A DNA stretch of 64,000 bases from positions 372,001-436,000 of the forward strand of contig JADKBZ010000003.1 in assembly GCA_016714815.1 (NCBI GenBank). Direction: 5' to 3'. Source of the stretch: Holophagales bacterium. Lineage in GTDB: Bacteria > Acidobacteriota > Thermoanaerobaculia > UBA5066. This document shows positions 25,652-34,504 of this stretch, one piece after another. A program made the position numbers and the translations under genes. Below the pieces are notes generated by a model. It had not been told where the DNA came from. It did no database searches and worked only from the letters and a program-made list of their open reading frames with translations. The first letter of the stretch is position 1; every line of letters starts with the position of its first letter.

Positions 25652-27322
25652 CTATCCCTTCGCCGTCTGGATGCACTCGCGCTGGGCGACGATCACCGAC
25701 AGCCCCCTGTGCTCCACTGCGCGTTTCACGAGTGCGACGTTCTCTTCGTGGTTCTTCCGGTGGGGCGTCATCAGGTGGAGGTGCTCCTCGCGGACCCCGA
25801 GCCCGCGGATGACCCGAACGAGGTCGTCGCCCGTCGTCATCGAGCCCTGGAACCCGGTCATCGCCGTCGTCCCGTTGTCGAGGACCATCACGGTCATCGG
25901 CACGTCCCTCTTCGCCGCGTCGACGAGCGACGTCATCCCCGAGTGGAGGAACGTCGAGTCGCCGATGCTCGCGATCGCCGGGTGGACCCCCGCGGCCGCC
26001 GCCCCCATCGCCATGCTGATGGACGACCCCATGTCGATGCTCGCGTGGATGGTCTTGAACGGCGGGAGGTAGGCGAGCGAGTAGCAGCCGATGTCGCCGA
26101 AGAGCTTCGCCTCGGGGTAGGTGTCGAGGACGACCCGGATCGCCGCGTTGCTGTCGATGTGCGGGCAGCCGGCGCAGAGCGACGGCGGGCGTCCCGTCAG
26201 GGCGACGTCCGGAGCGGGCCGGTGGGGTCGCGCCGGAAGGCCGAGCGCCCCGCGGACCAGGTCGGGGCTCAGCTCGCCGGTCCTCGGCACGGCGCCGTCC
26301 AGCTTGCCGCGGATCGTCTTGCCGCGCGGGCGGTCGAGAAGGCCGCGGAGCATTCCCTCGATGTACGGATAGCCGTCTTCCAGGACGAGGAGCGTGTCGA
26401 CGGCGGCGAGGAGCTTCTCGACGAGGCCGACTGGCATCGGGTAAGCCCCGATGGCGAGGTACGGCGGGACAGCGTCGCCGGGTCCCGTCGGGTCGAAGTT
26501 CTCGAGGAAGTAGTTGATCGCGATCCCCGAAGCGATGACGCCCGTCCGCCCGCCGCTTTTGCCAAGCTCGAGCCGGTTCCAGCGGCAGCTCTCGGACCAG
26601 GCGACGAGGTCGCCGTGCTTGGCGGCGAGCGCTGCCACGCCCTTGCGCGCGTTCACCGGGAGGAGGGTCCAGCGCGCGTAGTCCGTGCTCGGCTGAAGGG
26701 GCCGCTGGGGACGCGGCTCGGCGAGGACGACCGAGCTCCGCGTGTGGGAGATCCGCGTGACGAGACGCATCATCACCGGGATCCCGAACCGCTCGGAGAG
26801 GTCGAACGCGTCGCGCGCCATGTCGTACGCGTCCTGGGCGCCGGCAGGCTCGAGGCACGGCACCTGGGCGAAGCTCGCGAACACGCGGCTGTCCTGCTCG
26901 TTCTGGGAGCTGTGCTGGCCCGGGTCGTCCGCGCAGGCGACGACGACGCCGCCGTCGACGCCGCTCACCGCGGAGTTCATGAACGGGTCCGCCGCCACGT
27001 TGAGGCCGACGTGCTTGAAGGAGACGAGGGCGCGGCGCCCCGCGAAGCTCATCCCCATCGCCTCCTCGTACGCGACCTTCTCGTTCGCGGCCCAGGCGTG
27101 GGCGACGCCCCCTTCCGAAACCGGCGGCCCCCCCTTCGTCTCGCGCTCGACGAACTCGAGGATCTCGGTCGCCGGCGTCCCCGGGTAGCTGAAGGCGCCG
27201 GTGAGCCCTGCGTGAAGCGCCCCGAGGGCGAGCGCCTCGTCGCCGAGGAGGAGTCGCCGCTTCGTCTCGTTCACCAGCTTCGCCACGTCCGCTCCGCTCG
27301 CCGTCTCCGCCACTTCCGCCAT
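25652..27322 (-). CDS. iorA: Indolepyruvate:ferredoxin oxidoreductase alpha subunit (IorA) without ferredoxin domain
   Basis: 556 residues. The pyrimidine-binding half has SYPGTPATEILEFV and KHVGLNVAADPFMN; the TPP half has SLCAGCPHIDSNAA, GDIGCYSL and MGSSISMAMGAA, then GDSTFLHSGM with VLDNGTTAMTGFQ. These are typical IorA features. The protein ends at RECIQTAKG, where usual IorA continues with a two-cluster ferredoxin domain; no CxxCxxC is left. A separate ferredoxin is encoded at 30.1 kb. The start overlaps the EthD stop (ATGA). It is probably a true IorA-type enzyme with an external electron carrier. Confidence 0.85.
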   Translation of the reverse strand: MAEVAETASGADVAKLVNETKRRLLLGDEALALGALHAGLTGAFSYPGTPATEILEFVERETKGGPPVSEGGVAHAWAANEKVAYEEAMGMSFAGRRALVSFKHVGLNVAADPFMNSAVSGVDGGVVVACADDPGQHSSQNEQDSRVFASFAQVPCLEPAGAQDAYDMARDAFDLSERFGIPVMMRLVTRISHTRSSVVLAEPRPQRPLQPSTDYARWTLLPVNARKGVAALAAKHGDLVAWSESCRWNRLELGKSGGRTGVIASGIAINYFLENFDPTGPGDAVPPYLAIGAYPMPVGLVEKLLAAVDTLLVLEDGYPYIEGMLRGLLDRPRGKTIRGKLDGAVPRTGELSPDLVRGALGLPARPHRPAPDVALTGRPPSLCAGCPHIDSNAAIRVVLDTYPEAKLFGDIGCYSLAYLPPFKTIHASIDMGSSISMAMGAAAAGVHPAIASIGDSTFLHSGMTSLVDAAKRDVPMTVMVLDNGTTAMTGFQGSMTTGDDLVRVIRGLGVREEHLHLMTPHRKNHEENVALVKRAVEHRGLSVIVAQRECIQTAKG

Positions 27323-28197
27323 CACCGTTCTCCTGTCTCTGCCGGGACCGGCCAGCCGGCGAGCGCCGGGGCCGTCACCATCCAGTCGCCACCCGAGACC
27401 CGGGCCTCCGCGCTCGATGGGTCGAGGATCGCCGGGCGAGGCATCGCCTCCCCGTCGGTCACGAAGTCGAAGACCACCCGCTCGATGACGTACATCGAGT
27501 GGGATCGCGGGACGTCGACGAGGCTCGCCAGGCTCGCCCCGAGCACCGCGCGGACCTCCGGGTCGGTCCCCATCCGGGCGGCCGATTCCAAGTCGTCGAA
27601 CCAGAGCTCTTCCGTCCCGGCGTACTGGCCCACCTTGCCGTGCGCGAAGAGGCTCGTCTTGAACTGCTCCGATTCCAGCCTCAGCGGCCGGTCGAGAACG
27701 TACTTGCGGAGCCCCTTGTCCCCCAGCGCCGAGACGACGGCCGGCCCGTGGCGCCCCGCCCACCCCGCCTCGAAGGCGTCCTGGGTCGTCCCCTCGGGCC
27801 GTTTCAGCGTGTGAATGACCTTCACGCCGCCGGAGCGGAAGCCCTCGCGCTGAAAGACGGTCTCCCCCGCCAGGAGCTGCAGCTCCATCGCCGCGTCGCT
27901 GAAGGAGTGCGGGCGCATCCGCCCGAGGTAGTCCTCGTTCTGGATCGAGGGGAGGATGTCTTCCGGCTGGTCGATCCAGTGCTCGGCGAAACTCTCCCAG
28001 GCCATCTCGTGCTGCGGGAGGAGGCGGACCTCGCGAGGGACGCCGAGGATCGCGAAGTGCTGCGTGTAGCGACGGAACGTCCGCATCGTCGAGGCGTTCG
28101 TCAGCATCAGCGCGACGTGGAGGACCGACCACTCGTAGTAGAAGCGCTCCGTCGTCATACCCGGCTTGTGCCGGCTCGTGATCGTCCACTTGATCAT
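27322..28197 (-). CDS. EthD/dimeric alpha-beta barrel protein, two domains (copy 1)
   Basis: 291 residues. Two EthD-like halves are visible: MIKWTITSRHKPGMTTERFY with a WSVLHVALM segment, and VKVIHTLKRPEGTTQDAFEA with WAGRHGPAV around 123-152. The family contains ring-cleavage helpers, monooxygenases without cofactor, cyclases and decarboxylases with a dimeric alpha+beta barrel. The gene overlaps its neighbours on both sides by four bases (ATGA), locking it between the flavoprotein and IorA. A related two-domain protein is in run D (37643-38443). Function in the pathway unknown; an isomerase, cyclase or decarboxylase step is conceivable. Confidence 0.7.
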   Translation of the reverse strand: MIKWTITSRHKPGMTTERFYYEWSVLHVALMLTNASTMRTFRRYTQHFAILGVPREVRLLPQHEMAWESFAEHWIDQPEDILPSIQNEDYLGRMRPHSFSDAAMELQLLAGETVFQREGFRSGGVKVIHTLKRPEGTTQDAFEAGWAGRHGPAVVSALGDKGLRKYVLDRPLRLESEQFKTSLFAHGKVGQYAGTEELWFDDLESAARMGTDPEVRAVLGASLASLVDVPRSHSMYVIERVVFDFVTDGEAMPRPAILDPSSAEARVSGGDWMVTAPALAGWPVPAETGER

Positions 28198-30035
28198 CGG
28201 CAGCCTCCGCTCACCCCGGGCTCCCCGTGGATTCGCCGGCCGGCCCAGCGGCCTGCCGGCGAATCCGCCCGTGGCTCCTGATCAGGCCGTCCAGCCTCGG
28301 GCTGGTACCGGTAGCTCGCCATCGGCACGTCCTCGAAGGAGACCGCCATGTCGTCCCCCTTCTTCTCGAGGAAGATCCACTTCAGGAAGTTCCGGTCGTC
28401 GCGCTCCTTGTAGTCCTCGCGGAGGAACCAGCCGCGGCTCTCCTTCCGCTCGAGGCACGCGCGGAAGAACATCTCGGAGGCGAGGAGCATGCTCCGGCAC
28501 TCGTTCGCGGCGCTCAGGTAGTGCGCGTCGGCCGCGACGAGCGTCGGGAGCTTCGTCTTCAGGTCGAGGACGATCCCGAGCGCTTCCTTCAGCCGCTCCT
28601 CGCTCTTCCAGGCGGTGTACTTCAGCGGCTGCATGACGTTCTGGATCCGCCAGACCATCTCCTGCGTCGTCATCCCCTCGTTTCGCTTCAGCGGGGCGTA
28701 GATCTCCGCCTTCAGCGCCTCGGCCTGCGCGGTGTCGACCACCGGCTCGGCGGATTCGGCCGCGAAGCGGGCCGCCGAGGGCCCGGCGATCCGCGCCATG
28801 AACCAGGCGGCCATCATTCCGGTACCGCGGTTGCGCCCCGGCGGGGACGGCACGGCGCCGAACGAGGAGTTCCCGTTCCCGGCGATGTCTCCCGCCGCGA
28901 AGAGGCCCGGCAGGCTGCACGCCATCTCGTGGCTCACCCAGAGCGGCGAGAACTCTCCGATGAGGCCGGGGACGGTCTCCTTGAGCGGGTCGTCGCTCTG
29001 GTACCCCTTCTGCTTCTTGGCGTAGAGAGTGCGCCAGAAGGTCTCGGCGAACGGCCGGTACCAGATCGGGTCCGCGGTCCCCTTCTCGGGGGCGAGGTTG
29101 CGGGCGATCGGCGAGTCGACGAAGTGGTTCTGCCGCTTGTCCTCGTAGATCGGGCCGTTCCCCTGGATGACGTCCTGGTACATGAAGAGGGCGTGGTTGC
29201 CGCCGAGGTCGACGCCGCCGAGGACCCCGAGGTTCCGGTTCGCCTGCGCGAACGGACGGGCGGTCTCCGAGAGGCTCTGCCCCTTCGCGTTCACGAGAGC
29301 GTCCTCGGCGCCGTAGGAGACGTGCCCGTTCTCGAGGTTCACCATCCCGACGAACGACCCGAACTCGGCGCTGCGCATCTTCGCCCCGGCGCGGTAGGCA
29401 GCGGCGATCCCGTCGCCCCGGCCCGAGGCCCACATCCGCATGATCCGCCAGTTCTGGCAACCGTTCGCGAGGACGACCGCCTTCGCCTTGAAGAGGAGCG
29501 TCTTGCCGTCGAGGAGGCTGAAGCCGATCGCGCCGACGATCCGTCCGCCGTCGGTCAGGAGGTCGACGACGGCGACCTTGTCCATGAACGTCACGCCGAG
29601 CGACTGCGCGGTCTTCGCGTGGGCCAGCATGAAGTCGAGGTCGACCGTGGTGACCTTCCACGGGATCATCGGGTGGGCGTTGAACGGGGCTTCCTTGCCG
29701 AAGACCTTCGCGCCCCAGCGCTCCACGTCCGCGAGGACGTCGCGCGTGGAGTTCGCGTACTTGCGGAGGAGCTCCTGGTCGTTCAGGTAGTCGCCGAGCT
29801 TTCGCGTGTGGTACTCGACGTAGGTTTCCTCCCCGCCCTCGGGGATGAACGCGCAGTGGCCGCCCCCCTTGTTCGCCTTGCCGGAGTAGCCGACGGAGCC
29901 CTTGTCGACGGCGAGGACCTTCAGCGAGGGATCGGTCTCCTTCGCCGTGATCGCGGCCGCGAGCCCGGCGCAGCCGTGCCCGACGACGAGGACGTCCACC
30001 TCGATGACCTTCCCGAGCGTGCGAAGTTCTGCCAT
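28194..30035 (-). CDS. AprA/FrdA-like FAD-dependent oxidoreductase (module 2)
   Basis: 613 residues, homologous to module 1. It has VEVDVLVVGHGCAGLAAAIT at the N-terminus, SGKANKGGGHCAF, GDGIAAAYRAGAKMRSAEF and KESRGWFLREDYKERDD in the C-terminal helical domain. It is about 30 residues longer; the extra tail after FEDVPMASYRYQPEAG is low-complexity and is encoded across a 12-bp perfect hairpin (28229-28266), unlike the C-terminus of module 1. It lies 31 bases after its ferredoxin and four bases overlapping the EthD gene. An AprAB-like two-protein reductase or oxidase with an unknown organic substrate is the best reading. Confidence 0.78.
   Translation of the reverse strand: MAELRTLGKVIEVDVLVVGHGCAGLAAAITAKETDPSLKVLAVDKGSVGYSGKANKGGGHCAFIPEGGEETYVEYHTRKLGDYLNDQELLRKYANSTRDVLADVERWGAKVFGKEAPFNAHPMIPWKVTTVDLDFMLAHAKTAQSLGVTFMDKVAVVDLLTDGGRIVGAIGFSLLDGKTLLFKAKAVVLANGCQNWRIMRMWASGRGDGIAAAYRAGAKMRSAEFGSFVGMVNLENGHVSYGAEDALVNAKGQSLSETARPFAQANRNLGVLGGVDLGGNHALFMYQDVIQGNGPIYEDKRQNHFVDSPIARNLAPEKGTADPIWYRPFAETFWRTLYAKKQKGYQSDDPLKETVPGLIGEFSPLWVSHEMACSLPGLFAAGDIAGNGNSSFGAVPSPPGRNRGTGMMAAWFMARIAGPSAARFAAESAEPVVDTAQAEALKAEIYAPLKRNEGMTTQEMVWRIQNVMQPLKYTAWKSEERLKEALGIVLDLKTKLPTLVAADAHYLSAANECRSMLLASEMFFRACLERKESRGWFLREDYKERDDRNFLKWIFLEKKGDDMAVSFEDVPMASYRYQPEAGRPDQEPRADSPAGRWAGRRIHGEPGVSGGCR
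28229..28266. repeat. Perfect 12-bp hairpin inside the 3' end of flavoprotein module 2
   Basis: GGATTCGCCGGC (28229-28240) and GCCGGCGAATCC (28255-28266) pair perfectly around a 14-base loop. It lies within the last 25 codons of the flavoprotein gene. Its position suggests an inserted palindromic element or a hairpin that uncouples expression of the downstream EthD and Ior genes. Confidence 0.6.
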
Positions 30036-30066
30036 GACGGTTCTCTCCTTCTCCTCGCCTCTCGGG

Positions 30067-30288
30067 CTACCGGTAGGTATTCGGCCAGGGCCGCGAGTAG
30101 TCGACCGAGACCTTCAGGGCGTCGTCGGGGCAGCTGATCTCGCAGAAGTTGCACTCGACGCAGTCCTCGGGGTAGGCGATGACCGGGCGGTCCCGCTCGT
30201 CGTCCCAGCGGATGACGTCGATCCAGCAGGCCCGGTAACAGGCCTTGCACTGGCTGCAGAGCGTCTCGTCGACCTTGATGACGTTCAT
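30067..30288 (-). CDS. 2[4Fe-4S] ferredoxin partner of flavoprotein module 2
   Basis: 73 residues with two complete cluster motifs, CSQCKACYRAC and CVECNFCEISCP. It aligns end to end with the module-1 ferredoxin, including the position of the start Met. It lies 9 bases after the SnoaL gene and 31 bases before the flavoprotein. It probably passes electrons between flavoprotein module 2 and a low-potential donor such as IorAB, which lacks its own ferredoxin domain. Confidence 0.85.
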   Translation of the reverse strand: MNVIKVDETLCSQCKACYRACWIDVIRWDDERDRPVIAYPEDCVECNFCEISCPDDALKVSVDYSRPWPNTYR

Positions 30289-30297
30289 GAGGACTCC

Positions 30298-30918
30298 TCA
30301 GCCTTCCCCGGGCTCCGGGGGGGCGGGCAGGAAGACGTTGTGGGCCGCGGTCGGGCTGTAAGGCGTGTGGAAGGGGCTGACCTCGGGGAAGCCCTCTTCG
30401 TGGAGCCCCTCGACGATCGGACGCTTCACCCAGCCCTCGTGGAAGGGCGTCCGGAAGAGGACGTACCACTTGAACTCGAGGAACTTCCAGCGCCCGCCTT
30501 CCTTGCAGAAGACGTTGTCGTACTTGCCGGCCTGCCACATCGCGACGAGCTTGCCGTCCTCGTCGAGGTAGGTGTTCGTCCCGAAGGAGTTCCACATCCC
30601 GCGGGCGCGCGTGCCGTCGGCGCTCACCTCGACGACGGGCGTCACGAGCATGTGGAGCATCAGCTCGCCCGGCATCGAGTACTTCTTCCCCATGTGGGTG
30701 AAGAGCTTCACGATCCCCTCGGCCCCGTGCCACATCCCGCTGTCGCACATCTCGGCTTTGACGTCCGGGTTGCCGAACGCGAAGAGCTCGCCGACCTTCT
30801 CCTTGAGGAGGCCCGTCTGGAGATAGTGGTTGTAGCGCCCCTGGAGATTGCAGATCTCCCTGTGGTCCTCGAGGCGGGCGATCCTCTGCTCGAGCGCGAG
30901 ATCGGTCTCGGCTCCCAT
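30298..30918 (-). CDS. SnoaL-like (NTF2-fold) protein
   Basis: 206 residues. [20 protein letters not shown] near the start and [20 protein letters not shown] in the centre are typical of SnoaL_4/NTF2-like polypeptides, which form a cone-shaped pocket used by cyclases, dehydratases and isomerases. [20 protein letters not shown] is the usual end strand pair. It follows the CoA-transferase beta gene by one base. In this context it may act on a cyclic diketone or hydroxyaromatic intermediate, but no reaction can be assigned. Confidence 0.72.
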   Translation of the reverse strand: MGAETDLALEQRIARLEDHREICNLQGRYNHYLQTGLLKEKVGELFAFGNPDVKAEMCDSGMWHGAEGIVKLFTHMGKKYSMPGELMLHMLVTPVVEVSADGTRARGMWNSFGTNTYLDEDGKLVAMWQAGKYDNVFCKEGGRWKFLEFKWYVLFRTPFHEGWVKRPIVEGLHEEGFPEVSPFHTPYSPTAAHNVFLPAPPEPGEG

Positions 30919-30919
30919 C

Positions 30920-31577
30920 TCAGATCTCCATCGTCTTCACATCGGGCGCGACCGTCAGCCGGGGCTCGGTCAGCGCCTGCACCTGCTCGGCCGTGACGCC
31001 CGGTGCCAGCTCGCGGAGGACGAGCCCGGAAGGGGTCACGTCGATCCAGGCCAGGTCGGTGCAGATCGCGCTCACGCACCGCTTCCCCGTGAGGGGGAGC
31101 GAGCAGACGTTCAGGATCTTCGGCTTGCCGTCCTTGCTCGCGTGGTCCATGACCACGACGACCCTCTTCGCCCCCGCGACGAGGTCCATCGCGCCCCCCA
31201 TCCCCTTGATCATCTTTCCGGGGATGACCCAGTTCGCCAGGTCCCCTTCCCCCGGAGACCTCGAACGCGCCGAGGATGGCGAGGTCGATCTGGCCGCCGC
31301 GGATCATCGCGAACGACTCGGCCGAGTTGAAGTAGGCGGTCCCGGCGATCTCCGAGACGGTCTCCTTGCCCGCGTTGATCAGGTCGGGGTCGACCTCGTC
31401 GTCGAAGGGGTACGGCCCGAGGCCGAGCATCCCGTTCTCCGACTGGAGGACCACCTCCATCCCCTCGGGGACGTAGTTGGCGACGAGCGTCGGCATCCCG
31501 ATCCCGAGGTTCACGTAGAACCCGTCGTGGAGCTCCCTGGCGACGCGCTGGGCGATCTGTTCTCTCTTGAGCGGCAT
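30920..31577 (-). CDS. 3-oxoacid CoA-transferase subunit B, frameshifted
   Basis: The N-terminal part holds [21 protein letters not shown] and [16 protein letters not shown] with the catalytic glutamate at about 47 (SENG). After [14 protein letters not shown] the frame breaks; the other frame continues directly with [20 protein letters not shown] and [20 protein letters not shown] to the normal end EVKT-like VKTMEI. A run of five G (31247-31253 on the plus strand as C) where four are expected explains it. The restored length is about 218 residues, normal for SCOT/AtoA type. With subunit A it moves CoA between acyl-CoA and a 3-oxoacid; in the proposed route the acceptor is 3,5-dioxohexanoate (triacetate). 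Confidence 0.85.
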
Positions 31578-31578
31578 G

Positions 31579-32277
31579 TCAGGACCTCGGCCGCACGGTG
31601 CGGCGCTCGATCGGCTTGACGTAGTCCTTCCCGAGGACGAGGCGCTTCACGTAGACGGAGGGGACGTGGATGCCGTCCGGGTCGAGCTTTCCGACCGGGA
31701 CGATCTCCTCCACCTCGGCGATCGTGACCGCCGCGGCGCCGGCCATGCAACCGTTGAAGTTGCGGGCGGTCTTGCGGAAGACGAGGTTTCCCCACTCGTC
31801 GGCCTTCCATGCTTTTACAAGGGAAAAGTCGCCGCGGATCGGCATCTCCAGGACGTACTCCCGACCGTTCAGCGTCCGCGTCTCCTTCCCCTCGGCCACC
31901 TGCGTCCCGACGCCGGTCGGCGTGTAGAAGCCGCCGATCCCCGACGCCCCCGCGCGGCAGCGCTCGGCGAGCGTCCCCTGCGGGACGAGCTCGACCTCGA
32001 GCTCGCCGGAGAGGTACTGCTGCTCGAAGATCCGGTTCTCGCCGACGTAGCTCGAGACCATCTTCCTCACCTGTTTCGCCGCGAGGAGGACGCCGAGGCC
32101 CTGCTCCGTCGTCCCGCAGTTGTTCGAGACGATCGCGAGGTCCTTGACGCCCTTGCGGTGGAGCGCGGCGATCAGGTTCTCCGGGTTCCCGCAGAGGCCG
32201 AAGCCCCCGACGACGAGCGTGGCGCCGTCGGGGATGTCCGCCACGGCCGCGTCGGCCGACTCGAAGATCTTCTTCAT
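31579..32277 (-). CDS. 3-oxoacid CoA-transferase subunit A
   Basis: 232 residues from ATG 32277, chosen because GAGAGGGG is six bases before it; the ATG at 32283 overlapping the thiolase stop is an alternative. Family features: [19 protein letters not shown] near 19, [15 protein letters not shown], and [20 protein letters not shown] with [20 protein letters not shown]. It forms the heteromer with subunit B (one base between them). The type is SCOT/AtoD, i.e. acetoacetate, 3-oxoadipate or related 3-oxoacids. Placed next to a thiolase, it fits activation of a 3,5-dioxo acid before thiolytic cleavage. Confidence 0.9.
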   Translation of the reverse strand: MKKIFESADAAVADIPDGATLVVGGFGLCGNPENLIAALHRKGVKDLAIVSNNCGTTEQGLGVLLAAKQVRKMVSSYVGENRIFEQQYLSGELEVELVPQGTLAERCRAGASGIGGFYTPTGVGTQVAEGKETRTLNGREYVLEMPIRGDFSLVKAWKADEWGNLVFRKTARNFNGCMAGAAAVTIAEVEEIVPVGKLDPDGIHVPSVYVKRLVLGKDYVKPIERRTVRPRS

Positions 32278-32279
32278 CG

Positions 32280-33461
32280 TCATCCCCTCTCGACGAGGAG
32301 CGCCACGCCCTCGCCGCCGCCGATGCAGAGGGAGGCCATTCCGCGGCGGGCTCCGAGGTCCTTCATCGCGTAGAGGAGCGTCACGAGGATCCGCGCACCG
32401 CTGGCCCCGATCGGGTGCCCGAGAACGACCGCTCCGCCGCGGACGTTCACGTTCTCCGCACCGAGGCTGAGGAGCTGCTTGTTGGCGAGCGAGACCGCGG
32501 CGAACGCCTCGTTGATTTCCCAGACGTCGACGTCGGCGGCCGTGAGCCCCGCCCTGCCGAGCACCTTCCGGATGGCGTCGGCGGGGGCGATCGTGAATTC
32601 GGCCGGGGTCCGGGCCGCTCCGCCCCACGCCGTCAGCTTCGCGAGGACGGTCCGCCCTTCCTTCGCGGCCCTTTCGGCGGTCATCAGGACGACCGCGGCC
32701 GCGCCGTCGTTGATGCTCGAGGCGTTCCCCGCGGTGATCGTGCCGTCCTTGCGGAACGCGGGCTTGAGGGCCGGGATCTTCTCGGGACGGGCCGACTTCG
32801 GCCCCTCGTCCTCGGAGACGACGGTCTTCTCCCCCTTCTTCCCCTCGATCTCCACCGGAACGATCTCGGCGGCGAAGAGGCCTGCCTTCTGCGCCTCGAT
32901 CGCCCGCCGGGTCGACTCGGCGGCGAAGGCGTCCTGCATTTCGCGGGTCAGGCCGAACTTCGCGGCCGTCGCCTCGGTCACCTCGCCCATGTGGCGGCCG
33001 TCGTAGGCGTCGGTGAGGCCGTCGAGGACGAGGCCGTCGATCAACGTCGCGTTGCCGAGCCGTGTCCCGCCGCGGGCGCGGAGGTAGTGCGGGGAATTCG
33101 ACATCGACTCGGTGCCGCCCGCGACGACGACCTCGGCGTCTCCTGCCAGGATCGCCTGGGCGCCGGCGAGGACCGCCTTGAGGCCCGAGCCGCAGACCTT
33201 GTTCAGCGTCCAGGCGGGCGTCGTCTCGGGGAGGCCCGCGAGGATCGTCGCCTGCCGCGCCGGGTTCTGGCCTACCCCCGCCTGCAGGACGTTGCCCAGG
33301 ATCACCTCGTCGACCGCCGACGGTTCGACCCCGGCTCGCTCGAGGACGGCCTTGATCGCGATCGCGCCGAGGCGCGGGGCCGTGACGGCGGCGAGGGTTC
33401 CGAGGAACGAGCCGATCGGGGTCCGGGCGGCTCCGACGATGACGACTTCGCGAGGGGTCAT
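32280..33461 (-). CDS. Acetyl-CoA C-acyltransferase (thiolase)
   Basis: 393 residues, biosynthetic-type thiolase length. The nucleophilic cysteine is Cys90 in [26 protein letters not shown], the catalytic histidine in [11 protein letters not shown] and the second cysteine in CIGGGEG are all present. It catalyses reversible cleavage of 3-oxoacyl-CoA. Beside the CoA-transferase and the hydroxyacyl dehydrogenase it would split 3,5-dioxohexanoyl-CoA into acetyl-CoA and acetoacetyl-CoA, and acetoacetyl-CoA further. The stop overlaps a possible start of CoA-transferase A (ATGA). Confidence 0.92.
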   Translation of the reverse strand: MTPREVVIVGAARTPIGSFLGTLAAVTAPRLGAIAIKAVLERAGVEPSAVDEVILGNVLQAGVGQNPARQATILAGLPETTPAWTLNKVCGSGLKAVLAGAQAILAGDAEVVVAGGTESMSNSPHYLRARGGTRLGNATLIDGLVLDGLTDAYDGRHMGEVTEATAAKFGLTREMQDAFAAESTRRAIEAQKAGLFAAEIVPVEIEGKKGEKTVVSEDEGPKSARPEKIPALKPAFRKDGTITAGNASSINDGAAAVVLMTAERAAKEGRTVLAKLTAWGGAARTPAEFTIAPADAIRKVLGRAGLTAADVDVWEINEAFAAVSLANKQLLSLGAENVNVRGGAVVLGHPIGASGARILVTLLYAMKDLGARRGMASLCIGGGEGVALLVERG

Positions 33462-33537
33462 TCCCTGGTCTCCTCCGCCCGGCGGGGAGCCGCCGGGCCG
33501 AACGGGGCACCTCCTGGCGCCCCTCGCTCCGGGCGCT

Positions 33538-34500
33538 TCAGATACCGCGCCGGTGCAGGTCCTTCAGATAGGTAACGAGGTTCTTCTTCACAGCGGCCGC
33601 CTGTTCCGGCGTCCAGCGGCGGAAGCCCTCGCCCGTCTTCATTCCGAGCTTGCCCTCCGCCACGAGCTGCCTCAGGTACGGGAGGGGCCCGGGGGTCGTG
33701 TCGATGTCGGGGAGGACGGTCTCGTGGATCGCGAGCGAGAGGTCGGTCCCGACGAGGTCGGCCGTCTCGAGGGGGCCGAGTACGGCGAGGCGCCGCCCGA
33801 AGCTCGACTTGATCACGGTGTCGACGGTCTCGGCGTCGCAGACGCCGTTCTGGACGAGGGCCATCGCCTCGCGCCAGAGGGCGTGCTGGAGCCGGTTTCC
33901 GACGAAGCCCGGGACGTCCTTGTTCACCGTCACCGGGGTCTTTCCGGCGGAGACGAGGAGCTCCGTCATCGAAGCGACGGCCGCGTCGGATGTGTCGGCG
34001 GTCCGGATCACCTCGACGAGCGGGACGAGGAAGGGCGGATTCCACCAGTGGGCGCCGAGGGTCCGCTCCCGCCGCACGAGCCCCTTCATGATCTGCGTGA
34101 TCGGGATGACCGAGGTGTTGCTGGCCAGGAGCGCCTCCGCCGGCGCGTGGCGTTCCACGTCGGCGAGGAGGCGCTGCTTGATCTCGAGGTTTTCGGGACC
34201 GGCTTCGAAGACGACGTCGGCGCTGGCAACCGCGTCGGCGAGGTCGGTGCAGGCCGTGACCCGCTCGGCGCAGGCCGGGTCCTCGCCGAGGTCGGTGGAG
34301 ACACCGCGGACCCGGTCGCGAAGGGCGGCGAGCGCGGGGGCGGCCGTGTCGAAGACCGACACGTCGTGCCCCTTCGCCGCGAACACCTGCGCGATGCCGT
34401 GCCCCATGAGGCCGGCGCCCAGAATGGCGATCCGCGCGCTCACGTGGGGCGCTGCTTGCCGCCCCCCGGACCCACCGGATCCCTGCACGTCGCTGCCCAC
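33538..34500 (-). CDS. 3-hydroxyacyl-CoA dehydrogenase family protein (candidate 3-hydroxy-5-oxohexanoate dehydrogenase)
   Basis: 320 residues from GTG 34500, with a second GTG at 34443 (just before ARIAILGAG) possible. NAD-binding loop ILGAGLMGHGIAQVFAAKG, then SNTSVIPI and the His/Glu dyad region LGAHWWNPPFLVPLVEVI; VNKDVPGFVGNRLQHALWRE opens the C-terminal helical domain. The HWWNPP form, instead of HFFNPP of FadB-type enzymes, is typical of members acting on free hydroxy acids such as carnitine. That suits oxidation of 3-hydroxy-5-oxohexanoate before CoA activation. It lies four bases after the SDR gene and 76 bases before the thiolase gene. Confidence 0.82.
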   Translation of the reverse strand: MGSDVQGSGGSGGRQAAPHVSARIAILGAGLMGHGIAQVFAAKGHDVSVFDTAAPALAALRDRVRGVSTDLGEDPACAERVTACTDLADAVASADVVFEAGPENLEIKQRLLADVERHAPAEALLASNTSVIPITQIMKGLVRRERTLGAHWWNPPFLVPLVEVIRTADTSDAAVASMTELLVSAGKTPVTVNKDVPGFVGNRLQHALWREAMALVQNGVCDAETVDTVIKSSFGRRLAVLGPLETADLVGTDLSLAIHETVLPDIDTTPGPLPYLRQLVAEGKLGMKTGEGFRRWTPEQAAAVKKNLVTYLKDLHRRGI

Positions 34501-34504
34501 GGTC

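Noticed and set aside
28229..28266. Intrinsic terminator after flavoprotein module 2
   Set aside because: The hairpin lies inside the coding region and the next gene overlaps the stop codon, so full termination there would be unlikely; recorded as a repeat.
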